Shown: positions 8,577-18,191, numbered from the stretch's first letter. The stretch is 64,000 nt of DNA from Planctomycetota bacterium (GCA_016191165.1 JACPPF010000178.1:47728-111727), one strand, 5' to 3'. Numbers and translations: made by a program. The notes: a model not told the origin generated them from the letters alone.

Positions 8577-9158
8577 TTAGGCGTGCAAATTTTCAGCGCG
8601 GAACACCCGGAATGAACTGCTGGCCTCAAGGTTTGCCGGGAATACCAAAAGATTGTGCCCTTTTGGATCTGCCGCGGACGGCACGATCATTCCCTCCCTT
8701 TTCCCTTCGTGGACTGCTCGGCCGATCGTCTGGGTGATCGGTTCGTGGCCCGCTCTTGCTTCTTGGCGCCAATCAACCGTGAGGATTCGCTCTTCGGAAA
8801 CCTGGAGCCGACGACGAACGCCGCCGTCGCAAAAATCGAGAACCACCCGAAGCGCCGACTCGATTGCCACAAACGTCCGTGGCATCGCATCCTCGATCGG
8901 AATGCCATAATAACGATGGTGAGCCAATGTTTCCGCCATTGCTATCTCTGGAGTCAACGAGGCATACACGACGGCGATGCCAATCGGGTTCCAGCGTCCG
9001 CCGTTCCGTCGGCTACCTTCCCCTGTGAGCAAGTCGGCTTCCGTTGCGTAATGAGGCGTAGTCGACCGATAGGCAATCCCGGAGAACGATTTGGCCACGG
9101 GAAGCAGCCGTGTCAATCGGTCCTTGAGTTGCGCGAGGGTTGGTCCAGGGTTGGCCAT
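8577..9158 (-). CDS. RES-domain toxin
   Basis: A 193-residue RES-family protein. Hallmarks are AYRSTTPHYAT (conserved Arg), then GGRWNPIGIAVVYASLTPEIAMAETLAHH, giving the conserved Arg, Tyr and Glu of the fold, and a C-terminal HNLLVFPANLEASS. RES toxins characterised elsewhere act on NAD+. The start is preceded by GGAG lying within the end of the upstream FG-GAP gene (5-base gap), so it may be co-transcribed with it. Its antitoxin is immediately downstream. Confidence 0.9.
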   Translation of the reverse strand: MANPGPTLAQLKDRLTRLLPVAKSFSGIAYRSTTPHYATEADLLTGEGSRRNGGRWNPIGIAVVYASLTPEIAMAETLAHHRYYGIPIEDAMPRTFVAIESALRVVLDFCDGGVRRRLQVSEERILTVDWRQEARAGHEPITQTIGRAVHEGKREGMIVPSAADPKGHNLLVFPANLEASSSFRVFRAENLHA

Positions 9159-9163
9159 CGCAA

Positions 9164-11206
9164 CTACTCCGCCCCCGCCGCCTTTTCTCCCTCGTCAATC
9201 CGGCTGCGCATGGGTGAATCGCCGAGCGTGATGTTCTTGGTCAGCACGGTCCCGCTGGAGAGGCGCACGTTGACGCGATATTGCCCGGGCGTCAGCGTGA
9301 AGCGGGCCAGCGGGGCTTGCTGGCCGCCGCGGCCTTCGCCGCCGCAAATCTGGCGCGTGGCGAGGCGCTTGCCGTCCTTGTCGTGTAGATCGACTCTACT
9401 GCCGATTATGCCAGTATTGGACGCGACTTGCAAAGTCAGTGGCACCCGTTTGCCCGCGACTTCGGGATTGGCCAACAAAACCACGGAGTCCTGACCCTCG
9501 TTGTTGAAGATCATGTCGAGCACGCCGCGGTTTTTGAGATCGACCAGGCTGACGGCTTGCGTGTTGAAGATTTTCTGCGTCAGGCCGATGGCCTCGGAGG
9601 CGTCCTCGAAGGTGCCGTCCCCCTTGTTGCGGAAGTAGCGGTTGCTCCCCTTGAGACAGCCGATGACGAGATCGAGATGGCCATCGTTGTCGATGTCGCC
9701 GATGGCGGCGCTGGTGGCCCAATATTTGGACTTGGCGAGTCCGGCCTTTTCGGTCGCATCCGTGAACTTGCCTTTGCCGTCGTTTTTGAAGAGCAGCACG
9801 CCCGTTTTCTGCGGGATGAGTAGATCGGGATGACCGTCGCCGTCGAAGTCGCCGAAGATCGGGTTGATCTTGCCCGGCGCGAAGGCGATGCCTGAATCCT
9901 TGGCTTCGATGAAGACGGCATCGCCTTTCTCGTTTTTGCTGGACAGGACGAGGATGCCCTTGCCGGCGCCGTAGAGGAAGTCAGGTCGGCCGTCGCCGTT
10001 GACGTCGCAGACGGTGAGTGAATCGCCCTTGAGGTCGGCGCCGATGCCTTTTTCGCCCAGGCCGACCTTGCTTGACACATCTTCAAACGCCGGGGGGAAT
10101 TTGCCCTTCGGGTCGGCGGGCGCCTTGGCGCCGACGTTGCGATACAGGCGTAAGCCGTGGTAGCCATGGGCAACCAGCAGATCCGGTTTGCCGTCGCCAT
10201 CGTGATCGAGCCAGGCGGCGGCGGTAATGGCGCCGCCGGGCATCGGCGGCAGCAGATGGCTGTCGTCGCGCATGGTCTTGCCAAGGTTGGTGAAGAGCCG
10301 CAGGCCGGTCGGCGTGGCAAGCAGGAGGTCGGCCTTGCCGTCGCCGTTGAAATCGGCCCAGACGGCCGAGCGGGCGCCGGAAACGCCGGTCAGCATGGTC
10401 TCGCTCATCGAGTCGCCGTTGTTTTGCAAGAGGACGACTTTCTTGCCGCCGATCAGGCAGAGGTCTTGCTTGCCATCGCCGTCGAAGTCGACGACGGAAA
10501 TCGCCTGAGCTTCGGGATCGACCCGGCCCACCGGGGAGATGTGCGTGAAGCCGGGCATGCCCAGCAAACGGCGGAAATCTTCGCCGCCCCAGCCGAGGAA
10601 GTCGCGCTTCGGATTATAGTCCTGGATTTTCAGACTAACTTTGAGCCGTTGAATCTTCGCCCGGCAATTGTGCAGGTCTTCCTTGTTGCCGTCCACCATG
10701 CACGGAGCCATGGTCTCCTGGCCTTGCAGCATCTGGTCGACGATGGACGCGAGCTTTTCGGGATTGCCGCAGAAGCTGCGCAGGAGGAACGGTTCGGCAT
10801 GGCTATGGTTCCACCATTCGCCGCCGCCGTAGGCCTGATACCACCAGCCGCCGATGCAGGTTTCGGAGGCGCCGCCGTTGTAGAAGAAGACGGCGGTCTT
10901 GCCTGGCTCGGCCCAGTCCATCTGCGGCTTCCATTCGTTGGCGCGCAGTCCGCCGCGGCCGATGTTGTGCTTGATGAATTCCTGGGCGTGCTTGCCCTTG
11001 ATGTCGCGGACCTTGCGGTAGATGATGATATTCTTGGTCTTGTCCACCGATTCGACGCGCATGAGCACGATGGTGCTCGATTGCTGCACGATGGCGCCGA
11101 GGCTCATGGGGGCTTCGACGTAGGCGTGGCTGGCCTGGGTCATCCATGCCCACGCGATGGCAACCGACAGGACGATTGATACGAGTACGAAAGAATGTCG
11201 TTGCAT
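9164..11206 (-). CDS. Secreted FG-GAP/VCBS-repeat protein
   Basis: A 680-residue protein with a signal peptide (VLVSIVLSVAIAWAWMTQAS). About 180 N-terminal residues of unknown type are followed by at least six calcium-binding FG-GAP/VCBS repeats: VVDFDGDGKQDLCLIG, WADFNGDGKADLLLAT, WLDHDGDGKPDLLVAH, VCDVNGDGRPDFLYGA, FGDFDGDGHPDLLIPQ and IGDIDNDGHLDLVIG. A C-terminal region resembles the ASPIC/UnbV-like tail of CRTAC1-type proteins (SRVDLHDKDGKRLATRQICG then PGQYRVNVRLSSG). Probably an extracellular beta-propeller. Confidence 0.88.
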   Translation of the reverse strand: MQRHSFVLVSIVLSVAIAWAWMTQASHAYVEAPMSLGAIVQQSSTIVLMRVESVDKTKNIIIYRKVRDIKGKHAQEFIKHNIGRGGLRANEWKPQMDWAEPGKTAVFFYNGGASETCIGGWWYQAYGGGEWWNHSHAEPFLLRSFCGNPEKLASIVDQMLQGQETMAPCMVDGNKEDLHNCRAKIQRLKVSLKIQDYNPKRDFLGWGGEDFRRLLGMPGFTHISPVGRVDPEAQAISVVDFDGDGKQDLCLIGGKKVVLLQNNGDSMSETMLTGVSGARSAVWADFNGDGKADLLLATPTGLRLFTNLGKTMRDDSHLLPPMPGGAITAAAWLDHDGDGKPDLLVAHGYHGLRLYRNVGAKAPADPKGKFPPAFEDVSSKVGLGEKGIGADLKGDSLTVCDVNGDGRPDFLYGAGKGILVLSSKNEKGDAVFIEAKDSGIAFAPGKINPIFGDFDGDGHPDLLIPQKTGVLLFKNDGKGKFTDATEKAGLAKSKYWATSAAIGDIDNDGHLDLVIGCLKGSNRYFRNKGDGTFEDASEAIGLTQKIFNTQAVSLVDLKNRGVLDMIFNNEGQDSVVLLANPEVAGKRVPLTLQVASNTGIIGSRVDLHDKDGKRLATRQICGGEGRGGQQAPLARFTLTPGQYRVNVRLSSGTVLTKNITLGDSPMRSRIDEGEKAAGAE

Positions 11207-11267
11207 CGGGAAATCTCCTCTTATGATTCACATGCGACGCTTTGGCGGTTGAGTTTTTTTGCTTCTT

Positions 11268-11699
11268 CTACACAGTCACTTCCACGGGCTCCGAGACGGC
11301 CTCAATTCCGTTGTATTCGTAAATCGCTTGAACGACGTAGGTTCCTGGCGGGATCGGTCCATCGGGCATGGTCGCGAAAAGATGCACGCTGGCGGTAAAC
11401 TTTTCGCCGGGAACAAGGCGCAAGACCGCTTTCTCCGCCGCAGGCGCGAAGCGATCGCCAAAGTGACCTTGCGATACCTTCTTGCCGCGTGAATCACACA
11501 CAACCAGGTTGAGGTATTGGAGCCCGGTCATGCGGTGTTCGATTTCCAGCGGCGTATTGGAGAGGTTCTCCAACTCGATTTCGGCCGTGTAGGGAACGAC
11601 GCCGTGCCTGCCGATCAATTCCCTGCGGTGGAGACGACACGCGAGCGGCTGCGCCGGGGCGGGCAATCGGGCGGTCTTCAGCGTCAAAGTGTTCGACAT
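11268..11699 (-). CDS. Ig-like beta-sandwich protein, function unknown
   Basis: A 143-residue product without a signal peptide. The pattern (YTAEIELENLSNTPLEIEHR, then LVVCDSRGKKVSQGHFGDRF, then PPGTYVVQAIYEYNGIEAV) is that of an immunoglobulin-like or intracellular proteinase-inhibitor-like beta sandwich. It follows the papain-like gene at 11715 by 15 bases on the same strand, so the two are probably one transcription unit. It could be a partner or inhibitor, but that is inference. Confidence 0.7.
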   Translation of the reverse strand: MSNTLTLKTARLPAPAQPLACRLHRRELIGRHGVVPYTAEIELENLSNTPLEIEHRMTGLQYLNLVVCDSRGKKVSQGHFGDRFAPAAEKAVLRLVPGEKFTASVHLFATMPDGPIPPGTYVVQAIYEYNGIEAVSEPVEVTV

Positions 11700-11714
11700 G
11701 ACAAGCTCCTTGGA

Positions 11715-12218
11715 TCAGCGGCAGCGAAAGACCACATACGATTCGCCGTAACTCGCTGGGCCTTCCACCAGTGACTCTAGTGTCATGTTGGCTTGCGGCC
11801 GCTTGCCGCTTTTCGAGCATAACACGCTCGCGTAATCCAGACGGTCGCCGCGTGTCGTGGCGATCGGATTGATCAGGGTCGCGGAATGAATGGGGCCTCC
11901 GTTCAGATCATACCAAACCACGACATCTCCCGCGACGGCAGTTGCCTCGGGCTCCACGCGAGTGTAGAAATCGTTCAGGATCGTGCTCACATCCTTACCT
12001 GAGTAGGGTGAAACAGGGCCGCCGGGCGCATCGATTCCGCCAAAGCTCAATCCGTGACAGAAGAAAAACTGCCCATCGTCGGCGCGAAACGCCTCAATTC
12101 GGTTGCCGCTGGTCAACTCGATTTCAATCTTGATCCCGGGCACGGGGACCGCGTATGGCAACACGTCCGGCTCCAGGTCCCGGATCGTATCCCATCGAAA
12201 GATGGATGTCTTATCCAC
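11715..12218 (-). CDS. Putative papain-fold (NlpC/P60 or CHAP-like) protein
   Basis: A 167-residue protein with the order of motifs seen in NlpC/P60 and CHAP peptidases. A Cys before a helix (FFFCHGLSFGG, Cys54) is followed by GDVVVWYD (residues 97-104) and a His starting the next strand (IHSATL, His111). A CSKSGKRP turn then resembles the 'SKxG' loop of such amidases. No signal peptide is visible, which is unusual for a wall hydrolase. The assignment rests on motif order alone. It is paired with the Ig-like gene downstream. Confidence 0.55.
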   Translation of the reverse strand: MDKTSIFRWDTIRDLEPDVLPYAVPVPGIKIEIELTSGNRIEAFRADDGQFFFCHGLSFGGIDAPGGPVSPYSGKDVSTILNDFYTRVEPEATAVAGDVVVWYDLNGGPIHSATLINPIATTRGDRLDYASVLCSKSGKRPQANMTLESLVEGPASYGESYVVFRCR

Positions 12219-12263
12219 GGGGGCGGGCCTCTTTCGACGATCCTTGGCTCCAGCAAGTGAAAC

Positions 12264-15200
12264 CTATTTCTGCCCCAGTTTTTCCTTCGCCGCGTCGGCC
12301 CACGGCGTGTTCGGGAATTCGCGCACCAGGCGTTCGAACTGCCGGGTCGCTTGCCGGGGCTGATTCAAATTGACATAGGCCTTGCCCGCTTCAAAAAGGG
12401 CGGCGGCACGTAGTTCCGGGTAGTCATAAGTGGATGGGATTACCAGGAAGGCGTTGGCGGCGTCAAGAAAGCGTTTTTGCTCGACCCGGCACAGGCCGAT
12501 CTGCAACTGGGCCTTGGCGGCGAGCTCGGTCGCGGTTCGCGCCACGACCTGGCTATAGGCGCTGGCGGCGCCGTCGTAGTTCTTCTGCTGCTGCAGCGCC
12601 CAGCCGATGCCATAGCGGGCGTCATCGATCGACGCGCTATTTGGAAACTGATTGACGATGCGTTCGTAGGCGCCGCGGCTTTCGTCCCAGCTCTTGGTCA
12701 GAGCATAGGCGTACCCGAGCCGCAACAGGCCGCGATCGGTCAGGCCGGCGACGTTGTTCCACGACGGATGATCGCGCAGGATCATCAGGCGTTTGATCGC
12801 CTCGGGGTATTGTTGATTCTGGATGAGCACCTCGCCGGCGCGGTAATGGGCCCAGCCGAGCAGCGGGCTCTTGGTGTTGGAAGCGACCGCGTCGAATTGC
12901 TGGAGCGCGCCTTTGATGTTGCCCTTGGCAGCATGAATTCCGCCCATGCGCAGACGCACCTTTTCCGTCAGGTCGAGCCCGGGTTCCTTGTCGAGGACTT
13001 CGTTCAAGAGTTGCACGGCGGCATCGTGTTCATTGCGCTGCGCGAGCAGCTCAGCCAGCTCGAAACGCGCTTCCGTCGCCAGGGCGATGTCGCCCGCCTG
13101 GTCGATCAGCCGTTTGTATAGATCGCGGGCACGCTTTTCGGACGGCTGAAGCGGCAGCTTGTCGATGGCCACTTCGGGCAATGGCAGATTCTTGGACGAC
13201 GCATTCAGCTTCTTCCGCATCATCTCGATGGCGGCCGCGCGAGCGCCCTCGATCTCTGATTCCGACAAGAGCCGGGCGCACCACGCTGCCTCATACAACA
13301 TGCGGCCCCGCGCTTCGGCAGCGACCGCCTTGCCCTTGCCCTGCTCGGCCTGCGCTTCGAGATAGGTCGCGGCATCGCGGATGAACTTGTAGCCTTCCTG
13401 CGTTAACCTTTGCGCGTTGGCGATTTCCTCCGGTTTGGTACCGCCCGAGCGGACCTTGCTGGCCATCTGCAAACGCTGCTGGCCTTCTTCTTTGAGGCAC
13501 TGACCGATTCGCAAGGCCGCCTCCGTGGCTTCGATGCGCTGAAGGCCCATCTTGACAACGGAATCAAACAGGCTGCGTGCCTCGGGCAACTTGCCGTGCT
13601 CGCGCAGCGCGACACCGTGGTGGTAGCGCAACAGCGCGATCATCGTTTGCCCGTTCTTTTGATCCTTGGCCAGATGGCTTTCCAGGAAATCGCGATTCTT
13701 GGCGAAGACCTCGACGGCTTCTTTCGCGTTGTTCTGAGCGCGGAGGTAGGTCGCCAGCTGCAGGATCGCCTGCGGCGCGGCCGCGGTTTGTTTGAGTGGG
13801 TCGCTGGTGAATTTGCGCAGGTCATTGATTCCGCCGTTCATGTCGCCTGATTGGGCGATGCATTTGGCGCGCTCAAACAGGGCGTGCGCGACGGAGGACG
13901 GCCGTTTGCTGAATTCTTTCATGATCCGATCGTAGGTGGCGCGCGCCTCCTGGAATTTCTTGGCCCGTTCCGCAGGCTGGGCAACGAGACTGGCGAGTCG
14001 TTGCTGGCACAGGCCGAGCTTGAGCAGGGCGTCCGGCACATTTTCATCCTTGGGTTGACCGCTGATGAAAGCGCCCAGCGCGTCGGCGGCGGCCTTGAGC
14101 TGTTCCTCCATCTTGCCCGCGGCAAGTGCGTCGTCCGGGACCGTGCTCGGCGTTTGCCGCAGGTGGCAGTCGGCGATCAAAAAGGAGGTCAGGCCGAGGT
14201 CGCCGCCGCGTTCGGCGAGCGGGATGCTCGACAGCGCCTTGAGCGCCCCGGGCAGGTCCCCCTTGCGATAGAGCGTCAGGCCAAGGCTGTATCGGGCGAC
14301 CTGGATTTTCGGGAATTCCGGGTACTTCTCGATGACCTTGCGAAAGCGCGTGGCCGTCTCGTCGAACAGCAGCGCGATCTGTTTTGCGCGCTCGGCCTGA
14401 TTGGGGTTCTTCTCGGCTGCCAGGATGCGGAAGTAGCTGTTCTCGGCATAGGCGAACAGAACGGCCGGCAGCAGCGTGCTCTGCGGGAAGCGTTCCTGGA
14501 ACTTCACGCACGCCGCGTCGGAGCCGTTGTAATCGCCCGCCAGATGCAGGGCGCTGGTCCAGCGCTGCATGATTTCCTCTTCGCGATCGATAAGAATTTT
14601 ATCGTTCAGTAATTGATTGTAGACGGCGGCCGCTTCTTTGTTTTGCCGGATGCGTTGCATCTGGTCGGCGATTTCGAGCTGAATTTCGCCGCGGCGCGTC
14701 TTGGCGTCCGGGTCCTTGTCGCCGAGATTCTTGGCCCGGTCGCTTGCCGAGCGCAAGGTGTTGAGGGCGGTGTTGATGGCCTGGTCGTGCGCCTGTTTGT
14801 TGGTCTTCTCGTCCGGGGCGGCGCCGGCCTGCGCCTTGCCCAGCCAGAATAGCACTTGATCGGACAGCCGTGGGTCGCGATCCACCAACGGCGCCAGCGT
14901 CTTGATCGCCGGGCCGTATTCTTTCATCTGCACCTCGCAATAACCGAAGCGTATCTCGGCCTCGATCCGCAGCGGCGACTGGGGTTGCTGTTTCACGAAC
15001 TCCGCGAACCGCGTCTTCGCATCGACGAATTTTCCGCCTTCATAGTGGAGCACCCCCAGGTAGAACGTGGCACGCGCGACATGGTCCGGCAGCGATTCCT
15101 TCACGAGCGCTTCCAGCCGGGCGCGAATCCGCGGATCATTCTTGAATTTTTGCGGTTGCTTGAGCAAGTTGATCGCGTCGGTCTTCGCCTTGGCGTAATC

Positions 15201-16064
15201 GGCAATCGTGCCTTCGTAATTGGCGGTCGCCTCCGCGCGCTCGTCCGCGAGATGATGAGTGCGCGCCAGCAAATAGCGGGCATGATTGCCGAACACGTCA
15301 TCATCGAACGGCGCGAGCAGTGACAGCGTCTTCTGCCCGGCGACGTTGTCTTTCAAGAGGACGCTGGCGTAGCCGTGATAATAACGGCCGAGGTTCTTGT
15401 AGCGACTCTTGGTCCAGAGCGGATCGCCGACGAACACCAGCGCGCTCGCTTGCGCGTCCTTCGGTTTGCCGGCGCGCAGTTGCATCTCGGCGAGATCGCA
15501 GCGGGCGCGGGCCACCCATTCGGCATCGAGGGTCAACTTGTCGCCGTCCGTCGGGTTTTCGACGCGGGCCAGCAGCGTCGTGATGGCGCTCGTGAATGCC
15601 GGGATCGCCTCGGCAAAACGCGCCTTCGCGTCGGCGTTCCACTTGGCGGCCTCCTGCGGCTTGGCCTGAGCTTGCGAAAGGTTTCGCAGACCCATGCCGC
15701 GCAGGGCGATGCCGGCGTAGTAACCCGCGAAAGCGCGGTCGGCGAAGTCCTTGGTCGCCGCCAGGGCTTGCAGGAGGTCGCGCGCCTCCTCGTATTTTTG
15801 TTCCGGCCCTTCGATCAATGCCAGCGCCAGGCCATACCGAGCGGCGGGAGCGGTCTTGTGGCCGCCGTACTTGCCAAGAAACTCGCGGAACTTCGCCGTG
15901 GCGAAGGTGTAATTCTGGTCGTTGTAGGCCTTGCGAGCCGTGTTGAGCAAAATGGCGGCCTGCTGATCGTCCTTGATCTGCGCCCGGGCCAGCGAGCCGG
16001 ACCGGGCCAGCACCAGGGCGACAAGGCACACGAAGCCAAGACGGGGAATGATTGTCAATTTCAT
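12264..16064 (-). CDS. Large exported TPR-repeat protein
   Basis: A 1266-residue protein with a signal peptide (MKLTIIPRLGFVCLVALVLA, then SGSLARAQ). It is built almost wholly of TPR-like helix pairs of the YbgF/BamD kind, such as YTFATAKFREFLGKYGGHKT, ARYGLALALIEGPEQKYEEA, FVDAKTRFAEFVKQQPQSPL and ARYGIGWALQQQKNYDGAAS. The upstream frame to 16262 has no signal and reads like non-coding sequence, so the ATG at 16064 is chosen. Such proteins act as periplasmic or envelope scaffolds in planctomycetes. No enzymatic domain was seen. Confidence 0.85.
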   Translation of the reverse strand: MKLTIIPRLGFVCLVALVLARSGSLARAQIKDDQQAAILLNTARKAYNDQNYTFATAKFREFLGKYGGHKTAPAARYGLALALIEGPEQKYEEARDLLQALAATKDFADRAFAGYYAGIALRGMGLRNLSQAQAKPQEAAKWNADAKARFAEAIPAFTSAITTLLARVENPTDGDKLTLDAEWVARARCDLAEMQLRAGKPKDAQASALVFVGDPLWTKSRYKNLGRYYHGYASVLLKDNVAGQKTLSLLAPFDDDVFGNHARYLLARTHHLADERAEATANYEGTIADYAKAKTDAINLLKQPQKFKNDPRIRARLEALVKESLPDHVARATFYLGVLHYEGGKFVDAKTRFAEFVKQQPQSPLRIEAEIRFGYCEVQMKEYGPAIKTLAPLVDRDPRLSDQVLFWLGKAQAGAAPDEKTNKQAHDQAINTALNTLRSASDRAKNLGDKDPDAKTRRGEIQLEIADQMQRIRQNKEAAAVYNQLLNDKILIDREEEIMQRWTSALHLAGDYNGSDAACVKFQERFPQSTLLPAVLFAYAENSYFRILAAEKNPNQAERAKQIALLFDETATRFRKVIEKYPEFPKIQVARYSLGLTLYRKGDLPGALKALSSIPLAERGGDLGLTSFLIADCHLRQTPSTVPDDALAAGKMEEQLKAAADALGAFISGQPKDENVPDALLKLGLCQQRLASLVAQPAERAKKFQEARATYDRIMKEFSKRPSSVAHALFERAKCIAQSGDMNGGINDLRKFTSDPLKQTAAAPQAILQLATYLRAQNNAKEAVEVFAKNRDFLESHLAKDQKNGQTMIALLRYHHGVALREHGKLPEARSLFDSVVKMGLQRIEATEAALRIGQCLKEEGQQRLQMASKVRSGGTKPEEIANAQRLTQEGYKFIRDAATYLEAQAEQGKGKAVAAEARGRMLYEAAWCARLLSESEIEGARAAAIEMMRKKLNASSKNLPLPEVAIDKLPLQPSEKRARDLYKRLIDQAGDIALATEARFELAELLAQRNEHDAAVQLLNEVLDKEPGLDLTEKVRLRMGGIHAAKGNIKGALQQFDAVASNTKSPLLGWAHYRAGEVLIQNQQYPEAIKRLMILRDHPSWNNVAGLTDRGLLRLGYAYALTKSWDESRGAYERIVNQFPNSASIDDARYGIGWALQQQKNYDGAASAYSQVVARTATELAAKAQLQIGLCRVEQKRFLDAANAFLVIPSTYDYPELRAAALFEAGKAYVNLNQPRQATRQFERLVREFPNTPWADAAKEKLGQK

Positions 16065-16422
16065 CGGTGAGATCTCTCTTCTTGGGGCAGGAATGCCAGT
16101 CGTCCGAAATAACGGCTCCGCCATTACACAGCACTCTCGGTTGCCGCAAGGGGCAACCCGGCGCCGCGGCCGCGATTCATGCGGAAGGACCGTTCCAAAG
16201 GCACGCGCGGAAAAAACTCCCGGCAGCAGGGGGGATGGTGGGCAATCGTTACAATCGAACATTGTCGCAGGCTTGTTAAGCTACGTCAACAGGGGGAATG
16301 ATGACAATTTGGAAAATATGTGTGGCGTGAAAACGCCCCACGGCGCTGCCGGCGCACACCGTAGTCAAGTCGCAATCAAATGGAACCATTGAATTTCACG
16401 ATGATTGAATGCGTCGCGAGGG
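16065..16422. other. Intergenic region without a recognisable gene
   Basis: These 358 bases separate the TPR gene from the HNH nuclease gene, both on the minus strand. They hold the presumed promoter of the TPR gene and the 3' flank of the nuclease. Open frames here extend the TPR gene frame without protein-like character. No hairpin or repeat stood out. Confidence 0.5.
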
Positions 16423-17010
16423 TCAGCTTTCGTTCTGATTTTCGATCTTCAGGTTGAACTTTTTGAGCAGCCATGCGAGCAAAACTCGCTGGTCTTCAAT
16501 CGTTGCTCGCCGAACCTGAGCAAGCAGATGAATCCGATCTGGTTTTGGCAGCGCTGTATTCTGTAATCCCTGATTGCAGTTCATGCAAACGGCGCGCAAA
16601 TTATGTGGCGAATCGTCCCCACCTTTCGATTTGTCGAGGATATGCCCCATTGTCAATCGCACCGATCGGCTTCCTCCGAGCGGGTCCGGGTCACCAGCCG
16701 CGACCCCGCACATTTGACAAGTGTATCCGTTTCTTTCAAGAACCCAGGCACGCGTCTCGTTTGAAATGTCTCGTGAAAAAGCAGGTACGCGCTCAATTGT
16801 TTCCATGACGTATTGATTTGGCTTTAGATCAGCGCGATCCTTATGCGAAAGGATTTGATATCCCTCCTCATTGCGAAGTTCCCGCACCCGGCGTGCCCAT
16901 TCGGACGCTCCGCCGCTTGCCTTTTGGATTTCCCGGGACGTAAGTATCTTGCCGAGGTTGCGCAGGAAAAACTCAAGGATCAGTTGCTTTGAGCCTGGCT
17001 TTTTTGCCAT
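16423..17010 (-). CDS. HNH endonuclease of a type II restriction-modification pair
   Basis: A 195-residue protein. The N-terminal 75 residues look like a winged-helix (ILEFFLRNLGKILTSREIQK, then ASEWARRVRELRNEEGYQIL). The C-terminal half is an HNH/ββα-metal domain with Cys98-x2-Cys101, GHILDKSKGGDDSPHNLRAV (His123) and Cys142-x2-Cys145, the two CxxC pairs presumably binding structural zinc. It overlaps the methylase gene by 38 bases, which couples the two. Together they look like a restriction-modification pair; the site is unknown. Confidence 0.88.
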   Translation of the reverse strand: MAKKPGSKQLILEFFLRNLGKILTSREIQKASGGASEWARRVRELRNEEGYQILSHKDRADLKPNQYVMETIERVPAFSRDISNETRAWVLERNGYTCQMCGVAAGDPDPLGGSRSVRLTMGHILDKSKGGDDSPHNLRAVCMNCNQGLQNTALPKPDRIHLLAQVRRATIEDQRVLLAWLLKKFNLKIENQNES

Positions 17011-17908
17011 GCGTGCGCTCCCTACTTATCTTGGAATAGGTTGGATTCAGTTCAATCAGAATTGCCTTGCGGCCGCATTCAGTGGCCGCCAATCCGCTCG
17101 TTCCAGAACCTCCAAACGGGTCCAGCACGGTATCGCCTTCGCGTGATCCCAAAAGGATACAGCGGCGCGCTAATTCTCGCGGAAATGCCGCTGGATGGCC
17201 ATTGCCGGCCCCATCGGAGCCAAGTATCCAGTAGTTGCGTAAGTTAGCACCACTTTGCTCTCGGACTCCGAGTGGATTGTAATAATAGGTCGGCGACTTG
17301 GTGAACAGGAAGACCTCTTCGGTGGCCTTAGTTGGCCTGTTCTTGACGCTCTCAGGCATCGCCGTTTTCTTGATCCACGTGATTCTTGATCGTAATATCC
17401 ATCCGTCTGCCTGTAAGGCGAAAGCAACACGCCATGGTAGCCCCATCAAGTCCATGTTCTTGAGTCCCCAGCAATTGGGAACCTTGCAATTGCGTTTTTG
17501 GATCAACTTTTTTGTGTTGCCAACAACGGCGTTCGGCCCACAATTGCCTGTTCCACCGTTCCTTGCGTACCCATCGCCGACATTCAGCCAGAACGTTCCG
17601 TCCGAACGAAGGACCCGACGAACCTCTCGAAATATGGCCACGAGATTGCTGACATAATGCTCCGGCGAGGCCTCCGCCCCGATCTGTGCTGGATGGTCAT
17701 AGTCACGCAAACCCCAGTAGGGAGGTGAAGTGACGCAGCATTGAACAGAAAGAGCGGGCAGCGTCGGGAGAACTACCAGGCTATCGCCGGTCAAGATTTT
17801 CACGTCGCCTGGCATTCCGAGTGCGTCGGTTGGAATCCCAATCCCCGCGAATAAGTCGAGGCTGGCAACGGATGCGCCAGTCAATGCCCGCTTCCCGTTT
17901 GGTTTCAT
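16973..17908 (-). CDS. DNA methyltransferase (beta-class N4-cytosine or N6-adenine)
   Basis: A 311-residue amino-methyltransferase. The catalytic motif IV TSPPYWGLRDY (residues 60-70) precedes the AdoMet-binding motif I DPFGGSGTSGLAATECGRKA near residue 275, so the order is that of the beta class. TSPPYW occurs in both N4-cytosine and N6-adenine enzymes of this group. The start at 17908 has a strong GGGAGG site; the first ~31 residues extend beyond the usual family start at MPGDVKILTGDSL. It protects DNA from the HNH nuclease encoded by the overlapping downstream gene. Confidence 0.93.
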   Translation of the reverse strand: MKPNGKRALTGASVASLDLFAGIGIPTDALGMPGDVKILTGDSLVVLPTLPALSVQCCVTSPPYWGLRDYDHPAQIGAEASPEHYVSNLVAIFREVRRVLRSDGTFWLNVGDGYARNGGTGNCGPNAVVGNTKKLIQKRNCKVPNCWGLKNMDLMGLPWRVAFALQADGWILRSRITWIKKTAMPESVKNRPTKATEEVFLFTKSPTYYYNPLGVREQSGANLRNYWILGSDGAGNGHPAAFPRELARRCILLGSREGDTVLDPFGGSGTSGLAATECGRKAILIELNPTYSKISRERTHGKKARLKATDP

Positions 17909-18191
17909 GGGGTACCTCCCTCCCTGTGGCTGGTAACGTCATTATCTAAACTCTCTCGCTGCCTGCAAGCGGCTTTGCCGCAAATGTCCGATGAGGTTGA
18001 ATTTGGGGATAATAGGCGACTGCCCATTTAACAACAGCGCCTCGGCCGCCTGAGCGAAGGGACTATAGACGCAAATCCCTCCAGGCCGGTTGCTCGGGTC
18101 GTTCCGCCGTTTCCCTCAATGCGGAAGCTACGGATTGCCGAAGATAGATGGGACGTATCGATGGCAACACCTACCGCAAGGAGATTTACGG

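Noticed and set aside
16973..17908. Cytosine-C5 methylase because of DLFAGIG near the N-terminus
   Set aside because: The PCQ catalytic motif and other C5 motifs are missing; TSPPYW followed by DPFGGSG defines an amino-methyltransferase.
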